A DNA stretch of 31,914 nucleotides from positions 1 through 31,914 of the IMG/VR virus record IMGVR_UViG_3300025778_000056. One strand, given 5' to 3'. The notes below the pieces were generated by a model, which worked only from the letters and a program-made list of their open reading frames with translations, was not told the origin of the DNA and made no database searches. This DNA is from a virus. Positions 5,471-11,568 of this stretch are shown piece after piece. A program made the position numbers and the translations under genes. Numbering within the stretch: position 1 is the first letter of the stretch; every line of letters begins with the position of its first letter.

Positions 5471-6549
5471 AATTAATATCGACAATTGAACAAGACGAGA
5501 TTACTAAGAAATTATCACAATCATTTGATTATGAATTTGATGGTTCAGTTTCTTTTCAAGTACCCCTATTTGATGTTCCTGAACAATTTCAAATAGGCTT
5601 AATCGTAGGAGCTTCTGGATCAGGCAAGTCTAGTATCCTAAATACGATTGGTAAGGCTTCTAAAATCGAATGGAACAGCTCCAAAGCAATTTGTAGTCAT
5701 TTTGCTACCTCAGATGAGGCTCAAGACAAATTAAACGCTGTAGGGCTTAATTCAATCCCTTCATGGCTTAAACCTTATCATGTTTTGTCCACAGGAGAAA
5801 GGTTTAGGGCAGATTTGTCTAGATCATTGGTTGACAATGCAATCATTGATGAATTTACCAGTGTTGTTGACAGAAATGTAGCCAAGTCTTGCTCTTATGC
5901 AATCAATAGGTACATCAGAAAGTCAAACATTCAAAAAATGGTGTTTGCTTCTTGCCATTACGACATCATAGAATGGCTTCAACCAGATTGGGTTTTTGAT
6001 ACCAATACACACCGACTTACAGTCGGAAGGGGGTTAGAAAGGCCATCTTTACAGTTGGAAGTCGTTCCTTGCAATACCGAGGCATGGACAATCTTTTGCA
6101 ACCATCACTATCTCTCATCAAAGCTCAATAAAGGTTCACGATGTTGGCTCGCAACATGGGAAAACCAAGTTGTTGGATTTGCCTCAGCTATCCCTTTTCC
6201 CTCTGGATCACTGAAAAACGCATGGAAAGGCCACAGAACAGTGGTTTTACCTGATTTCCAAGGATTAGGCATTGGTGTACGATTAAGTGATGCAATAGGT
6301 CAAATATTTGTAAATGAGGGTTACAGATATTTCAGCAAATCAAGTCATGTCAGATTAGGTGAATATAGAAACAACAGCCCTAAATGGAGACCAACAGCTC
6401 ACAACATGAAAGACAGAAAACAATACTATAAAAAATTAAACGATATAGCCAATGGCGTATCTACAACTAAAGACTTTTATTCATCTGAATTGCGTAAAAA
6501 ACATGCTTCAAGGATTTGTTATTGCCATGAATACATCGGAATTTGTTGA
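5467..6549 (+). CDS. Soluble ABC ATPase fused to a GNAT-type acyltransferase
   Basis: The first half of this 360-residue protein is an ABC-type ATPase: Walker A GASGSGKSS (48-56), signature LSTGE (107-111), Walker B AIIDEF (125-130) and switch His164 in FASCHYD. There are no membrane spans and no permease gene, so it is not a transporter. The second half (about 200-310) is GNAT-like, with HHYLSSKL (213-220), a strand pair WLATWENQVVGFASAIP, and the acetyl-CoA-binding type loop VVLPDFQGLGIG (259-270), followed by SSHVR...NNSPKW. Phage Mom, which modifies adenine in DNA, has a GNAT-derived fold, and ABC-GNAT fusions are found in some phages. A DNA-modification role is therefore a reasonable hypothesis, not proven. 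The start overlaps the replication gene's stop; AAGGG precedes it. Confidence 0.8.
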   Translation: MKLISTIEQDEITKKLSQSFDYEFDGSVSFQVPLFDVPEQFQIGLIVGASGSGKSSILNTIGKASKIEWNSSKAICSHFATSDEAQDKLNAVGLNSIPSWLKPYHVLSTGERFRADLSRSLVDNAIIDEFTSVVDRNVAKSCSYAINRYIRKSNIQKMVFASCHYDIIEWLQPDWVFDTNTHRLTVGRGLERPSLQLEVVPCNTEAWTIFCNHHYLSSKLNKGSRCWLATWENQVVGFASAIPFPSGSLKNAWKGHRTVVLPDFQGLGIGVRLSDAIGQIFVNEGYRYFSKSSHVRLGEYRNNSPKWRPTAHNMKDRKQYYKKLNDIANGVSTTKDFYSSELRKKHASRICYCHEYIGIC

Positions 6550-6703
6550 ACACTATGCAAATTTAGCCCTTAAGCCTGAATGGATTGATTACGTCAGGCA
6601 TCAGGTTAGGGAAATGGAAAAACACAGAATGTTTACAGGCTTAGGTAAAGCAGTTGCCCAAAGAATTAAGGAAATGAATGTTTCACGTCACATTCAAAGT
6701 TGA
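6527..6703 (+). CDS. 58-residue helical protein, unknown function
   Basis: From the ATG at 6527 the product reads MNTSEFVEHYANLALKPEWIDYVRHQV and continues with a basic helical part ending NVSRHIQS. It overlaps the end of the ABC-GNAT gene by 23 bases and the start of the RusA gene by 26 bases, so it is locked into the rightward operon. A start at 6503 is possible. AAGGA lies 12 bases before 6527, slightly far. The KPEWIDYVRHQVREME segment reminds me of small phage proteins near replication genes without known function. Confidence 0.6.
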   Translation: MNTSEFVEHYANLALKPEWIDYVRHQVREMEKHRMFTGLGKAVAQRIKEMNVSRHIQS

Positions 6704-7097
6704 TGGTCCTCCTCATGGCAAAGGCAGACCAAGGTTTGCCAGAATGGGCAATTTTGTCAGAACTTACACTGATGACAAAACCAAGTTTTATGAGGATTTA
6801 GTCAGGCTTTCTGCTCAAAAATCAATGGGTATGTCTGAACCTCTTAAAACAGCTTTAGACGCATTTATTTATATCTCCCTGCCTATTCCATCAAGTTACT
6901 CTAAAAAACGCACTGAGGCTTGTTTAAGTGGCTTAGAAAAGCCTATTAAGAAGCCAGACATTGATAATGTTGCTAAATCAGTGCTGGATGGGTGCAATGG
7001 AGTAATTTTTGTATCAGATTCTCAGATTGTTAATTTACATATCACCAAGACTTATGGTGTTCCTCATGTTGAGGTATTGATTAGGGAGACAGAATGA
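6678..7097 (+). CDS. rusA: RusA-like Holliday junction resolvase
   Basis: This 139-residue protein shows the RusA pattern: an N-terminal strand with GPPHGKGRPRFAR (10-22) and the acidic core KKPDIDNVAKSVLDGCNG (91-108) followed by VSDSQIVNL (112-120). Asp94, Asp96 and Asp114 correspond to the metal-binding aspartates of E. coli RusA. It cuts four-way DNA junctions symmetrically, which resolves branched DNA before packaging or after recombination. AAGGAA precedes the ATG. It overlaps both neighbours and belongs to the replication operon. Length is normal for the family (about 120-140). Confidence 0.9.
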   Translation: MFHVTFKVDGPPHGKGRPRFARMGNFVRTYTDDKTKFYEDLVRLSAQKSMGMSEPLKTALDAFIYISLPIPSSYSKKRTEACLSGLEKPIKKPDIDNVAKSVLDGCNGVIFVSDSQIVNLHITKTYGVPHVEVLIRETE

Positions 7098-7201
7098 ATA
7101 CTTTTTTAATTATTCTGATACTTTTTTTTGGATTATTTTTTGTATTGATGATCTTAATTGCATCATGGGCAGTGATTGAGGAGCTATCCAATGACACCTG
7201 A
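7094..7201 (+). CDS. 35-residue single-span membrane protein
   Basis: The ATG at 7094 overlaps the RusA stop as ATGA and has AGGGAG at ideal spacing. The product MNTFLIILILFFGLFFVLMI... is hydrophobic from residue 4 to 27 and ends in an acidic tail (EELSNDT). It is a short inner-membrane protein. The stop lies 11 bases past the next gene's ATG. Role unknown; strong start signals make it a credible gene. Confidence 0.68.
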   Translation: MNTFLIILILFFGLFFVLMILIASWAVIEELSNDT

Positions 7202-7517
7202 AAGACATGCCCAATATATTTACGACAATGCTACCCAATATGGCTGGGCTAAATCAAACAGAATTGGTGTTGAACTTAAACTAAAAACAGCTAAGGCCAT
7301 GATTATGAAACAAGTAGCTGAGGAATTTAACCAGATTTCAGCTCAAGAAAGGGAGGCTTTAATTCATCCTGAGTACACCAAGCTAATCAATGATCTGATG
7401 CAAGCAGTAGCCATAGAGGAAGAACTCAAGTACAAGTTAGAGGCTTCTAGGCTGTCTATTGACATTTGGAGGACTAGAGAGGCATCTGAGAGACTTGGTA
7501 TAAGATCACATGAATGA
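7191..7517 (+). CDS. 108-residue helical phage protein, unknown function
   Basis: The product starts MTPERHAQYIYDNATQYGWAK and is helical throughout, with a coiled-coil-like central part (residues about 60-95: LINDLMQAVAIEEELKYKLEASRLSI) and IWRTREASER near the end. GGAG eight bases upstream supports the ATG at 7191. I recognise similar small proteins in phage replication regions without a known function. It overlaps the preceding membrane-protein gene and the following HNH-like gene (ATGA). Confidence 0.65.
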   Translation: MTPERHAQYIYDNATQYGWAKSNRIGVELKLKTAKAMIMKQVAEEFNQISAQEREALIHPEYTKLINDLMQAVAIEEELKYKLEASRLSIDIWRTREASERLGIRSHE

Positions 7518-7864
7518 TGTATCCTAAAACCCAATATATTCGCTCTAAGCACCTTTTACAGCTCGTTGCGATGATGAATTGCCAAAGGTGTGGGTTTCAT
7601 TTGGCACAGGCTTGTCACTCAAATTGGCATGGAGGAAAGGGTAGAGGAATAAAGGCTAGCGATAACTATATCGCCGCGCTCTGCCAGACCTGCCACCACG
7701 ACATCGACCAAGGCCATCTAATGACCAAGCAAGAAAGAATGCACGAATGGTATCAAGCTCACCTAAAGACCTTGCACTTCCTCTTGATCACTGATCAATG
7801 GCCTCGCAACATCCCAGTCACTGACCTCTATTTAGCCTTTTCTGAGGCTGGGAATACCTGCTGA
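7514..7864 (+). CDS. HNH-like zinc protein (putative nuclease)
   Basis: The 116-residue protein has two zinc pairs, C23-x2-C26 and C57-x2-C60 followed by His61 and His62. Between them lies ACHSNWHGGKGRGIKASDNYIAALC, with a His that could be catalytic, and DQGHLM follows. This is the layout of HNH-type nucleases seen in phage proteins such as the DUF968/Ref-like group; the precise family is uncertain. A role in nicking or processing phage DNA alongside RusA is plausible. It is the last rightward gene; its final 33 bases overlap the end of the oppositely oriented gene at 7832. Confidence 0.62.
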   Translation: MMYPKTQYIRSKHLLQLVAMMNCQRCGFHLAQACHSNWHGGKGRGIKASDNYIAALCQTCHHDIDQGHLMTKQERMHEWYQAHLKTLHFLLITDQWPRNIPVTDLYLAFSEAGNTC

Positions 7865-8047
7865 AGGCTGACCAGATGGGCTATGACGAGGATGAGCATG
7901 GCTCATGTCTGTCTTTTCATGTGCTTTGAGTTCTTTCTCAATCTTCATCACATGTTCTCTCTCTTTTTGCCATTCTTTTTGAACAACATAATGTGAATCA
8001 TTGTCTTTTTTAGACTCACCACGAGTGACTTTAAAGTTTGTTGCCAT
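7832..8047 (-). CDS. 71-residue charged protein, unknown function
   Basis: The product begins MATNFKVTRGESKKDNDSHYVVQKEWQKE and has a charged helix (about 20-45) followed by a His/Pro/Ser-rich end. It is likely soluble and partly disordered. It follows the endolysin by two bases and is the last gene of the leftward late transcript seen here. Its 3' end overlaps the 3' end of the rightward HNH-like gene. No family known to me. Confidence 0.6.
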   Translation of the reverse strand: MATNFKVTRGESKKDNDSHYVVQKEWQKEREHVMKIEKELKAHEKTDMSHAHPRHSPSGQPSAGIPSLRKG

Positions 8048-8049
8048 AA

Positions 8050-8646
8050 TTATCCTAAAACGCTGAGTGCGTGTTTTGTTAAAGAAATCCTATCCTCAAG
8101 GCCAATTGTTCCACCATTGATTCTCTTAGTCAAACCTACCCAATCTTCCCTTTCAGCAAAGGCATTGCATCCATGTGTTGACCAAAACCAACCAGCACTA
8201 AGGCTTGCATACATGGGAGTTGCTACCAAGTCAGGGTTTTGAACTATGTCCTTTTGGATAGATTGTCCACAGTGATAATAGTTGTCGTGACCAGTCAGTT
8301 GAATTAAGCCTCTGCCATGAAAACGCCACCCATCACCTGATGCTTCATCCCTATTGCCCATTCGCTTTTGGTATATCCTGTTAGCAATCATCTCTGGGTG
8401 ATGTGCGTACTTCTGTAGCTCCTCAGAATCTTTAAAATGATGAGCAAATAACTTAGCAAGCGTTTCAGGCCTATAGTTAAGATTCTCTTGTAACGCCTTA
8501 AAGTGATTGGATTCATGGGCACATTGTCCTATAAAGGCTGATTGTTGTTTAGTGTCACTGATTCCAAATGCTGTAAACGTAGTAGTCAATGGCTCTGACC
8601 ACTCAATACCTATTCCTAGAGCATGGAGCTTCTCAGGGCTTAACAT
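8050..8646 (-). CDS. Endolysin, GH19 chitinase-like
   Basis: The 198-residue enzyme matches the phage branch of glycoside hydrolase family 19. It has AHESNHFKALQENLNY (43-58) with the catalytic Glu45, the region GDGWRFHGRGLIQLTGHDNY (104-123) and a C-terminal WVGLTKRINGG. These enzymes cut the glycan chains of peptidoglycan at the end of infection. No signal peptide is visible, so it needs a holin or other membrane lesion. No separate cell-wall-binding domain is present, as is usual in phages of Gram-negative hosts. It overlaps the end of the Rz-like gene by 14 bases. Confidence 0.9.
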   Translation of the reverse strand: MLSPEKLHALGIGIEWSEPLTTTFTAFGISDTKQQSAFIGQCAHESNHFKALQENLNYRPETLAKLFAHHFKDSEELQKYAHHPEMIANRIYQKRMGNRDEASGDGWRFHGRGLIQLTGHDNYYHCGQSIQKDIVQNPDLVATPMYASLSAGWFWSTHGCNAFAEREDWVGLTKRINGGTIGLEDRISLTKHALSVLG

Positions 8647-9094
8647 TGACCATCTCCCTTACTTTTTGGTAGGTGTCGATACAGGCATTGAGCTGAGTGA
8701 TTGCTGTGTCTCCTTCTGTTGCGATGGAGACAATATCTTTAATAACCTGTCTGTCAGATTGGCTGTCATTGGCTGAATCTCCTCTGGCAGTGGAGGCATC
8801 TGTACTGGCTTGTATGGCACAACTGGAGGGGAGGTGCAACTCACCAGAGTCAATACGAGCATTAATAGTAGATTGCTTGGTTTTAACGTCATTTTTAGCC
8901 TTTAAAAGTGCAATAGTCGTTTGTGTAATTTTCTTATTTAAATCTACTTCTTTTGCTCTAGCTTCTTCATTAAGTCTTGCAATTTCTGCTTGATCTTCTG
9001 CCACTCGTTCTTGATAGCCTGAATGATGTCCATAGAAATAAACTCCTAAAACAGTGCAAATAGCACCAATGATGAACCAAGGATTAAATAACAT
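8633..9094 (-). CDS. Inner-membrane spanin (Rz-like)
   Basis: The 153-residue protein starts with MLFNPWFIIGAICTVLGVYFYG, one N-terminal membrane span, followed by a long charged helical periplasmic part (about 25-75, coiled-coil type). A Ser/Asp-rich region and a C-terminal helical segment with Cys follow. This is the design of i-spanins, which pair with an outer-membrane lipoprotein to fuse inner and outer membranes. The ATG at 9094 was chosen because AAGGGC precedes it and the span begins there; 13 extra codons upstream are possible. The Rz1-like gene is nested inside it in another frame. Confidence 0.82.
   Translation of the reverse strand: MLFNPWFIIGAICTVLGVYFYGHHSGYQERVAEDQAEIARLNEEARAKEVDLNKKITQTTIALLKAKNDVKTKQSTINARIDSGELHLPSSCAIQASTDASTARGDSANDSQSDRQVIKDIVSIATEGDTAITQLNACIDTYQKVREMVNVKP
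8659..8892 (-). CDS. Outer-membrane spanin lipoprotein (Rz1-like), nested in the Rz-like gene
   Basis: The 77-residue product has a basic start, a hydrophobic stretch LLLMLVLTLVSC with a lipobox (L-V-S-C, Cys19), and then a proline-rich segment (TSPPVVPYKPVQMPPLPEE) typical of Rz1. After cleavage it would be a lipoprotein of about 59 residues in the outer membrane. The gene lies wholly within the i-spanin gene in a different frame, as in lambda. The C-terminal helix (about 45-65) would meet the i-spanin. Confidence 0.85.
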   Translation of the reverse strand: MTLKPSNLLLMLVLTLVSCTSPPVVPYKPVQMPPLPEEIQPMTANLTDRLLKILSPSQQKETQQSLSSMPVSTPTKK

Positions 9095-9548
9095 GACTTG
9101 CCCTTGCTTGTGACATTCTTTCTCTTTCCTCATCTGACTCTAGCACAGGAAGACCTGATGGAGGAGGAGGAGGTGTCCATGCCTGATTTGGGTCAATGCT
9201 AAAACCAGATGTCGAATTATTGAAACTCATAGGTTGACTATAAGGTGAACCATAAGGTTGACCCATAGGTTGACCCATGCAAGGGTTAAAAGGCATTGGA
9301 GGAGGACTAGGAGGCACACTAGACTTGCCTGTAAGGACCAAGCTCACTACTGTGAATATCTGTGCCATAGCCATAGAAAGAATGGCTAGGATAGCCTTGT
9401 CAGCAGGAGCTTCAGTAAACAAAGGCTGTTCAATAAAAACAATACTGTATGAAAACAGCACTGTTACGAGGACAAGAATAAAACAAAACGTCTTTAGGAT
9501 AAACGCTTTGGTTTCAATGTCTACTTGTTCAGGGGTTTTGTGTGCCAT
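9084..9548 (-). CDS. Two-span membrane protein with proline-rich tail, holin candidate
   Basis: From the ATG at 9548 this is a 154-residue protein starting MAHKTPEQVDIETKAF. It has two hydrophobic spans (about 16-38 and 52-74) joined by a short acidic loop. A cytoplasmic or periplasmic tail follows, rich in Pro, Gly, Met and Gln, with repeats of the type MGQPMGQPYGSPYSQP and a PPPPPSG run. Position between lysis genes makes a holin or antiholin possible, but the family is not recognised. The start lies within the last codons of the lipoprotein gene upstream. The frame is open for 39 codons further, but that stretch encodes the lipoprotein in another frame. Confidence 0.6.
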   Translation of the reverse strand: MAHKTPEQVDIETKAFILKTFCFILVLVTVLFSYSIVFIEQPLFTEAPADKAILAILSMAMAQIFTVVSLVLTGKSSVPPSPPPMPFNPCMGQPMGQPYGSPYSQPMSFNNSTSGFSIDPNQAWTPPPPPSGLPVLESDEERERMSQARASHVI

Positions 9549-9702
9549 TTTTTGGTTTGTTGAAAAATTCTGGGCAATTTTGCGATGCAACACAAAGGGG
9601 AGGCTTGCAATCCTCTTGCTCCCAATTCTTAGGGTCTTGGCAATGGTATCTATATCTATCTTCACAAGACACCAACAAAAGAGTTAAAAGTAACCACTTC
9701 AT
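9529..9702 (-). CDS. 57-residue lipoprotein, EDRYRY...CQDP type
   Basis: The ATG at 9702 overlaps the stop of the upstream gene as ATGA. The product starts MKWLLLTLLLVSCEDRYRYH: a short signal peptide with lipobox L-V-S-C (Cys13). After it come four more cysteines (21, 32, 37, 43) in CQDPKNW...DCKPPLC...NCP. I recall very similar short lipoproteins with EDRYRYxCQDP in other phage genomes, always without a known role. It probably sits in the outer or inner membrane; a link to lysis or superinfection exclusion is a guess. The end overlaps the two-span membrane gene by 20 bases. Confidence 0.75.
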   Translation of the reverse strand: MKWLLLTLLLVSCEDRYRYHCQDPKNWEQEDCKPPLCVASQNCPEFFNKPKNGTQNP

Positions 9703-9938
9703 TTTCCTTCAATCCTTGCTAAAGCCTTATTCACCCTAATTTCCATCATTTTGATGTCAATGTACATCCAAGACAAAATTGGAATAAACAAAAGAATGAC
9801 CACCATCAAAATCACGACAACATAGACGAAAAACGTACGATCATCATCATTACCCATACCCATCCTATCATCAGAGCTGTCAGAGTTATAGCTATTGCCT
9901 TGTCCTGAATTTCCTCTTGACGTTGACGTTTTTGCCAT
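9699..9938 (-). CDS. 79-residue single-span membrane protein
   Basis: The first 34 residues are Ser/Asn/Asp-rich (ending DDRMGMGNDDDRT); then one strong span FFVYVVVILMVVILLFIPILSWMYI (about 36-60) and a basic helical end. I recall phage membrane proteins with the phrase NDDDRTFFVYVVV in similar positions. Role unknown; a holin partner is possible. It overlaps the preceding gene by 127 bases in another frame, an unusually long overlap for this genome. Confidence 0.62.
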   Translation of the reverse strand: MAKTSTSRGNSGQGNSYNSDSSDDRMGMGNDDDRTFFVYVVVILMVVILLFIPILSWMYIDIKMMEIRVNKALARIEGK

Positions 9939-10537
9939 GCTATTTTCTTTTTCTTGTCTAACTCTGCCTTTCTAGCCAATGCTTGTTGATTAGCAATATG
10001 ACCTACCATTTTGTTAACCCTCGAATAAAGGTCTTTCATTTCCTCTGGTACATGGTAGACCATGTACTCCCTCATCTCCTCATTCAACTTTTCCATCTGC
10101 AAGTTAGCAATAACTAGCTTGATTGCAATGTCTTGTCCTTCTTCACCACTAGCTGTTAATGCAATTTCCTCTTGTTCCTTAGCATAAGCCTTTAAACCAT
10201 TGTAGGCATGAAAAAACTTAGTCAAAGCATCAGCAACTTGAGCATAAATTTGATTTTCATCAAAATCTGCTTTTTTCTTTTTGCCAGCATTTAAAGGCTT
10301 TTTTTGTACATTTTGTGCAATTTCTGGTTTTATTTTCTTGTTAAAACCAAAAATATTACCAAAAAATGCCCAGATGCCTTTTGCATCTTTTTGAATGCCT
10401 TTTACATCCTTGACAACTCCATCAATCTCTTTTTTGGCATCGACAACAAATTGTCTGCCTTCCTTGTACATTTCGCATGACTCTTTAACGAGTTTGAATG
10501 CTGAAGTGGCAAGGGCAACAAGAGTAAATGGATCAAT
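9812..10537 (-). CDS. Phage protein with C-terminal membrane span; probable ATT start
   Basis: From the first ATG (10471) the product is 219 residues, MYKEGRQFVVDAKKEIDGV. The frame continues 22 codons further up to a TAA and encodes (I)DPFTLVALATSAFKLVKES. That closely resembles the usual start of this type of phage protein as I remember it (M-x-DP-x-T-A-x-ALATSA). The first codon there is ATT at 10537-10535, with AGGGGG six bases upstream, so ATT probably initiates and gives 241 residues. The middle is helical and charged, with a Lys-rich stretch (KKKKADFDENQ). A C-terminal span lies in AIAITLTALMIGWVWVMMMIV. Function unknown. Confidence 0.65.
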   Translation of the reverse strand: MDPFTLVALATSAFKLVKESCEMYKEGRQFVVDAKKEIDGVVKDVKGIQKDAKGIWAFFGNIFGFNKKIKPEIAQNVQKKPLNAGKKKKADFDENQIYAQVADALTKFFHAYNGLKAYAKEQEEIALTASGEEGQDIAIKLVIANLQMEKLNEEMREYMVYHVPEEMKDLYSRVNKMVGHIANQQALARKAELDKKKKIAWQKRQRQEEIQDKAIAITLTALMIGWVWVMMMIVRFSSMLS

Positions 10538-10540
10538 TTT

Positions 10541-10726
10541 TTACCCCCTAGTAATCAAATGAATCAAGAGTCCAATGATTGCACCAGCTCCTCCTATGAG
10601 GATGCCTTCTAGACGCTTTAAACGTGCGTTAACGCCACGCATTTCCTTTTCAATGCCTTCATACCTTACAGCACAGATATCAATGTGTGAGTCGATTTTG
10701 CTCTCCACCTCAGCTAGGCTCATCAT
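10541..10726 (-). CDS. XhlA-like small membrane protein
   Basis: This 61-residue protein has an N-terminal coiled coil (about 5-40, with GVNARLKRLEG) and a C-terminal membrane span IGGAGAIIGLLIHLI. The layout is that of XhlA/hemolysin-type proteins, which associate with holins on the cytoplasmic membrane, and its place at the head of the lysis region fits. The start overlaps the fibre gene's stop (ATGA); a second ATG is one codon downstream. Its stop is three bases before the proposed ATT start of the next gene, and the AGGGGG at its end would be that gene's ribosome site. Confidence 0.65.
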   Translation of the reverse strand: MMSLAEVESKIDSHIDICAVRYEGIEKEMRGVNARLKRLEGILIGGAGAIIGLLIHLITRG

Positions 10727-11568
10727 AAGCCTCTTAAGAATGCAATTGAAAAGGTTGTGTCAGCTACTGTGCTTGGAGTGGTGCTCAGTGATCCACCAGA
10801 AGACTGGGCAACAACACCTTGGATGTAATCAGTTGATCCATTGCATTTAACAATGGTTGAGCAGACTGGGGTGCTTCCCAAGGCTGAGGAGGCCGCGACG
10901 TTATAGTCCACCAACGTGCTCCCATTCTGCAATACCCCACACCCTACCTGATACCCAGCACTGGTGCTTGAAATGGTGCAACTCACGTTCACTTGGTAAT
11001 ACCCTGCCACATTAGGTGTGTAGCAATAATTTGACTGTACCCAAATGCTATTAGTGTCATAGTTCACTGTCTCATACTGGATAACAGTCACTGTTGAACT
11101 AGGGATCGACTGAGCTGTGATTTGGTGAACAAATGCTACAGGAGGACTTGCAACACCTGTGCCTCCACTTGTTCTACCTAAAACACCTGAAAATGAGACA
11201 TTAGGAGTTGTTCCAGTAGTCACAGAAATGGGTGATGTTCCAGTCACTGATGAGACTGCTGTGGTGTTTCCATAATAGCTAGATAGACCAGCAATGTTGT
11301 CATAAGTGCCAATCAGGTTTGATGAGCTATCAGTCAACACAAATTTGTAGTTATAGCCTTGAGTTAGCCAAATCTCATAAGGAGGTCTGCCATCAGTGCC
11401 TAAGATAATAGGATTGGTGTTTGGAATCGTGCCTGCTGAGTCTGTGTAGGTTGCTAGTGGAGTGCTAGAACCTGCTAAATAAGTGTAGAGAAAGCCACCA
11501 TTGAGAGGCAATCCTGTAGAAGTAGTTTGTGCTACTGCGTTGAAGATAGGGGAAAGATTGACGCTCAT
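10723..11568 (-). CDS. Tail fibre-like protein with C1q-like end
   Basis: The 281-residue protein opens with a domain common in podovirus fibres (about 1-95): NGGFLYTYLAGSSTPLATYTDSAGT, PNTNPIILGTDGRPPYEIWL and YKFVLTDSSSNLIGTYDN. A Thr/Ser/Gly linker follows. The last 135 residues look like a C1q/TNF-type beta-sandwich (FTPNVAGYYQVNVSC-like strand written here as YTPNVAGYYQVNVSC; STIVKCNGSTDYIQG; final FSIAFLRGL). Such trimeric heads bind host surface structures. AAGGA precedes the ATG, which overlaps the upstream stop as ATGA. It closes the virion block, next to lysis genes, as fibre genes often do. Confidence 0.78.
   Translation of the reverse strand: MSVNLSPIFNAVAQTTSTGLPLNGGFLYTYLAGSSTPLATYTDSAGTIPNTNPIILGTDGRPPYEIWLTQGYNYKFVLTDSSSNLIGTYDNIAGLSSYYGNTTAVSSVTGTSPISVTTGTTPNVSFSGVLGRTSGGTGVASPPVAFVHQITAQSIPSSTVTVIQYETVNYDTNSIWVQSNYCYTPNVAGYYQVNVSCTISSTSAGYQVGCGVLQNGSTLVDYNVAASSALGSTPVCSTIVKCNGSTDYIQGVVAQSSGGSLSTTPSTVADTTFSIAFLRGL

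Noticed and set aside
9277-9687. Plus-strand frame of 136 codons in the lysis region
   Set aside because: It runs against three minus-strand membrane and lipoprotein genes with overlapping starts; no recognisable product.
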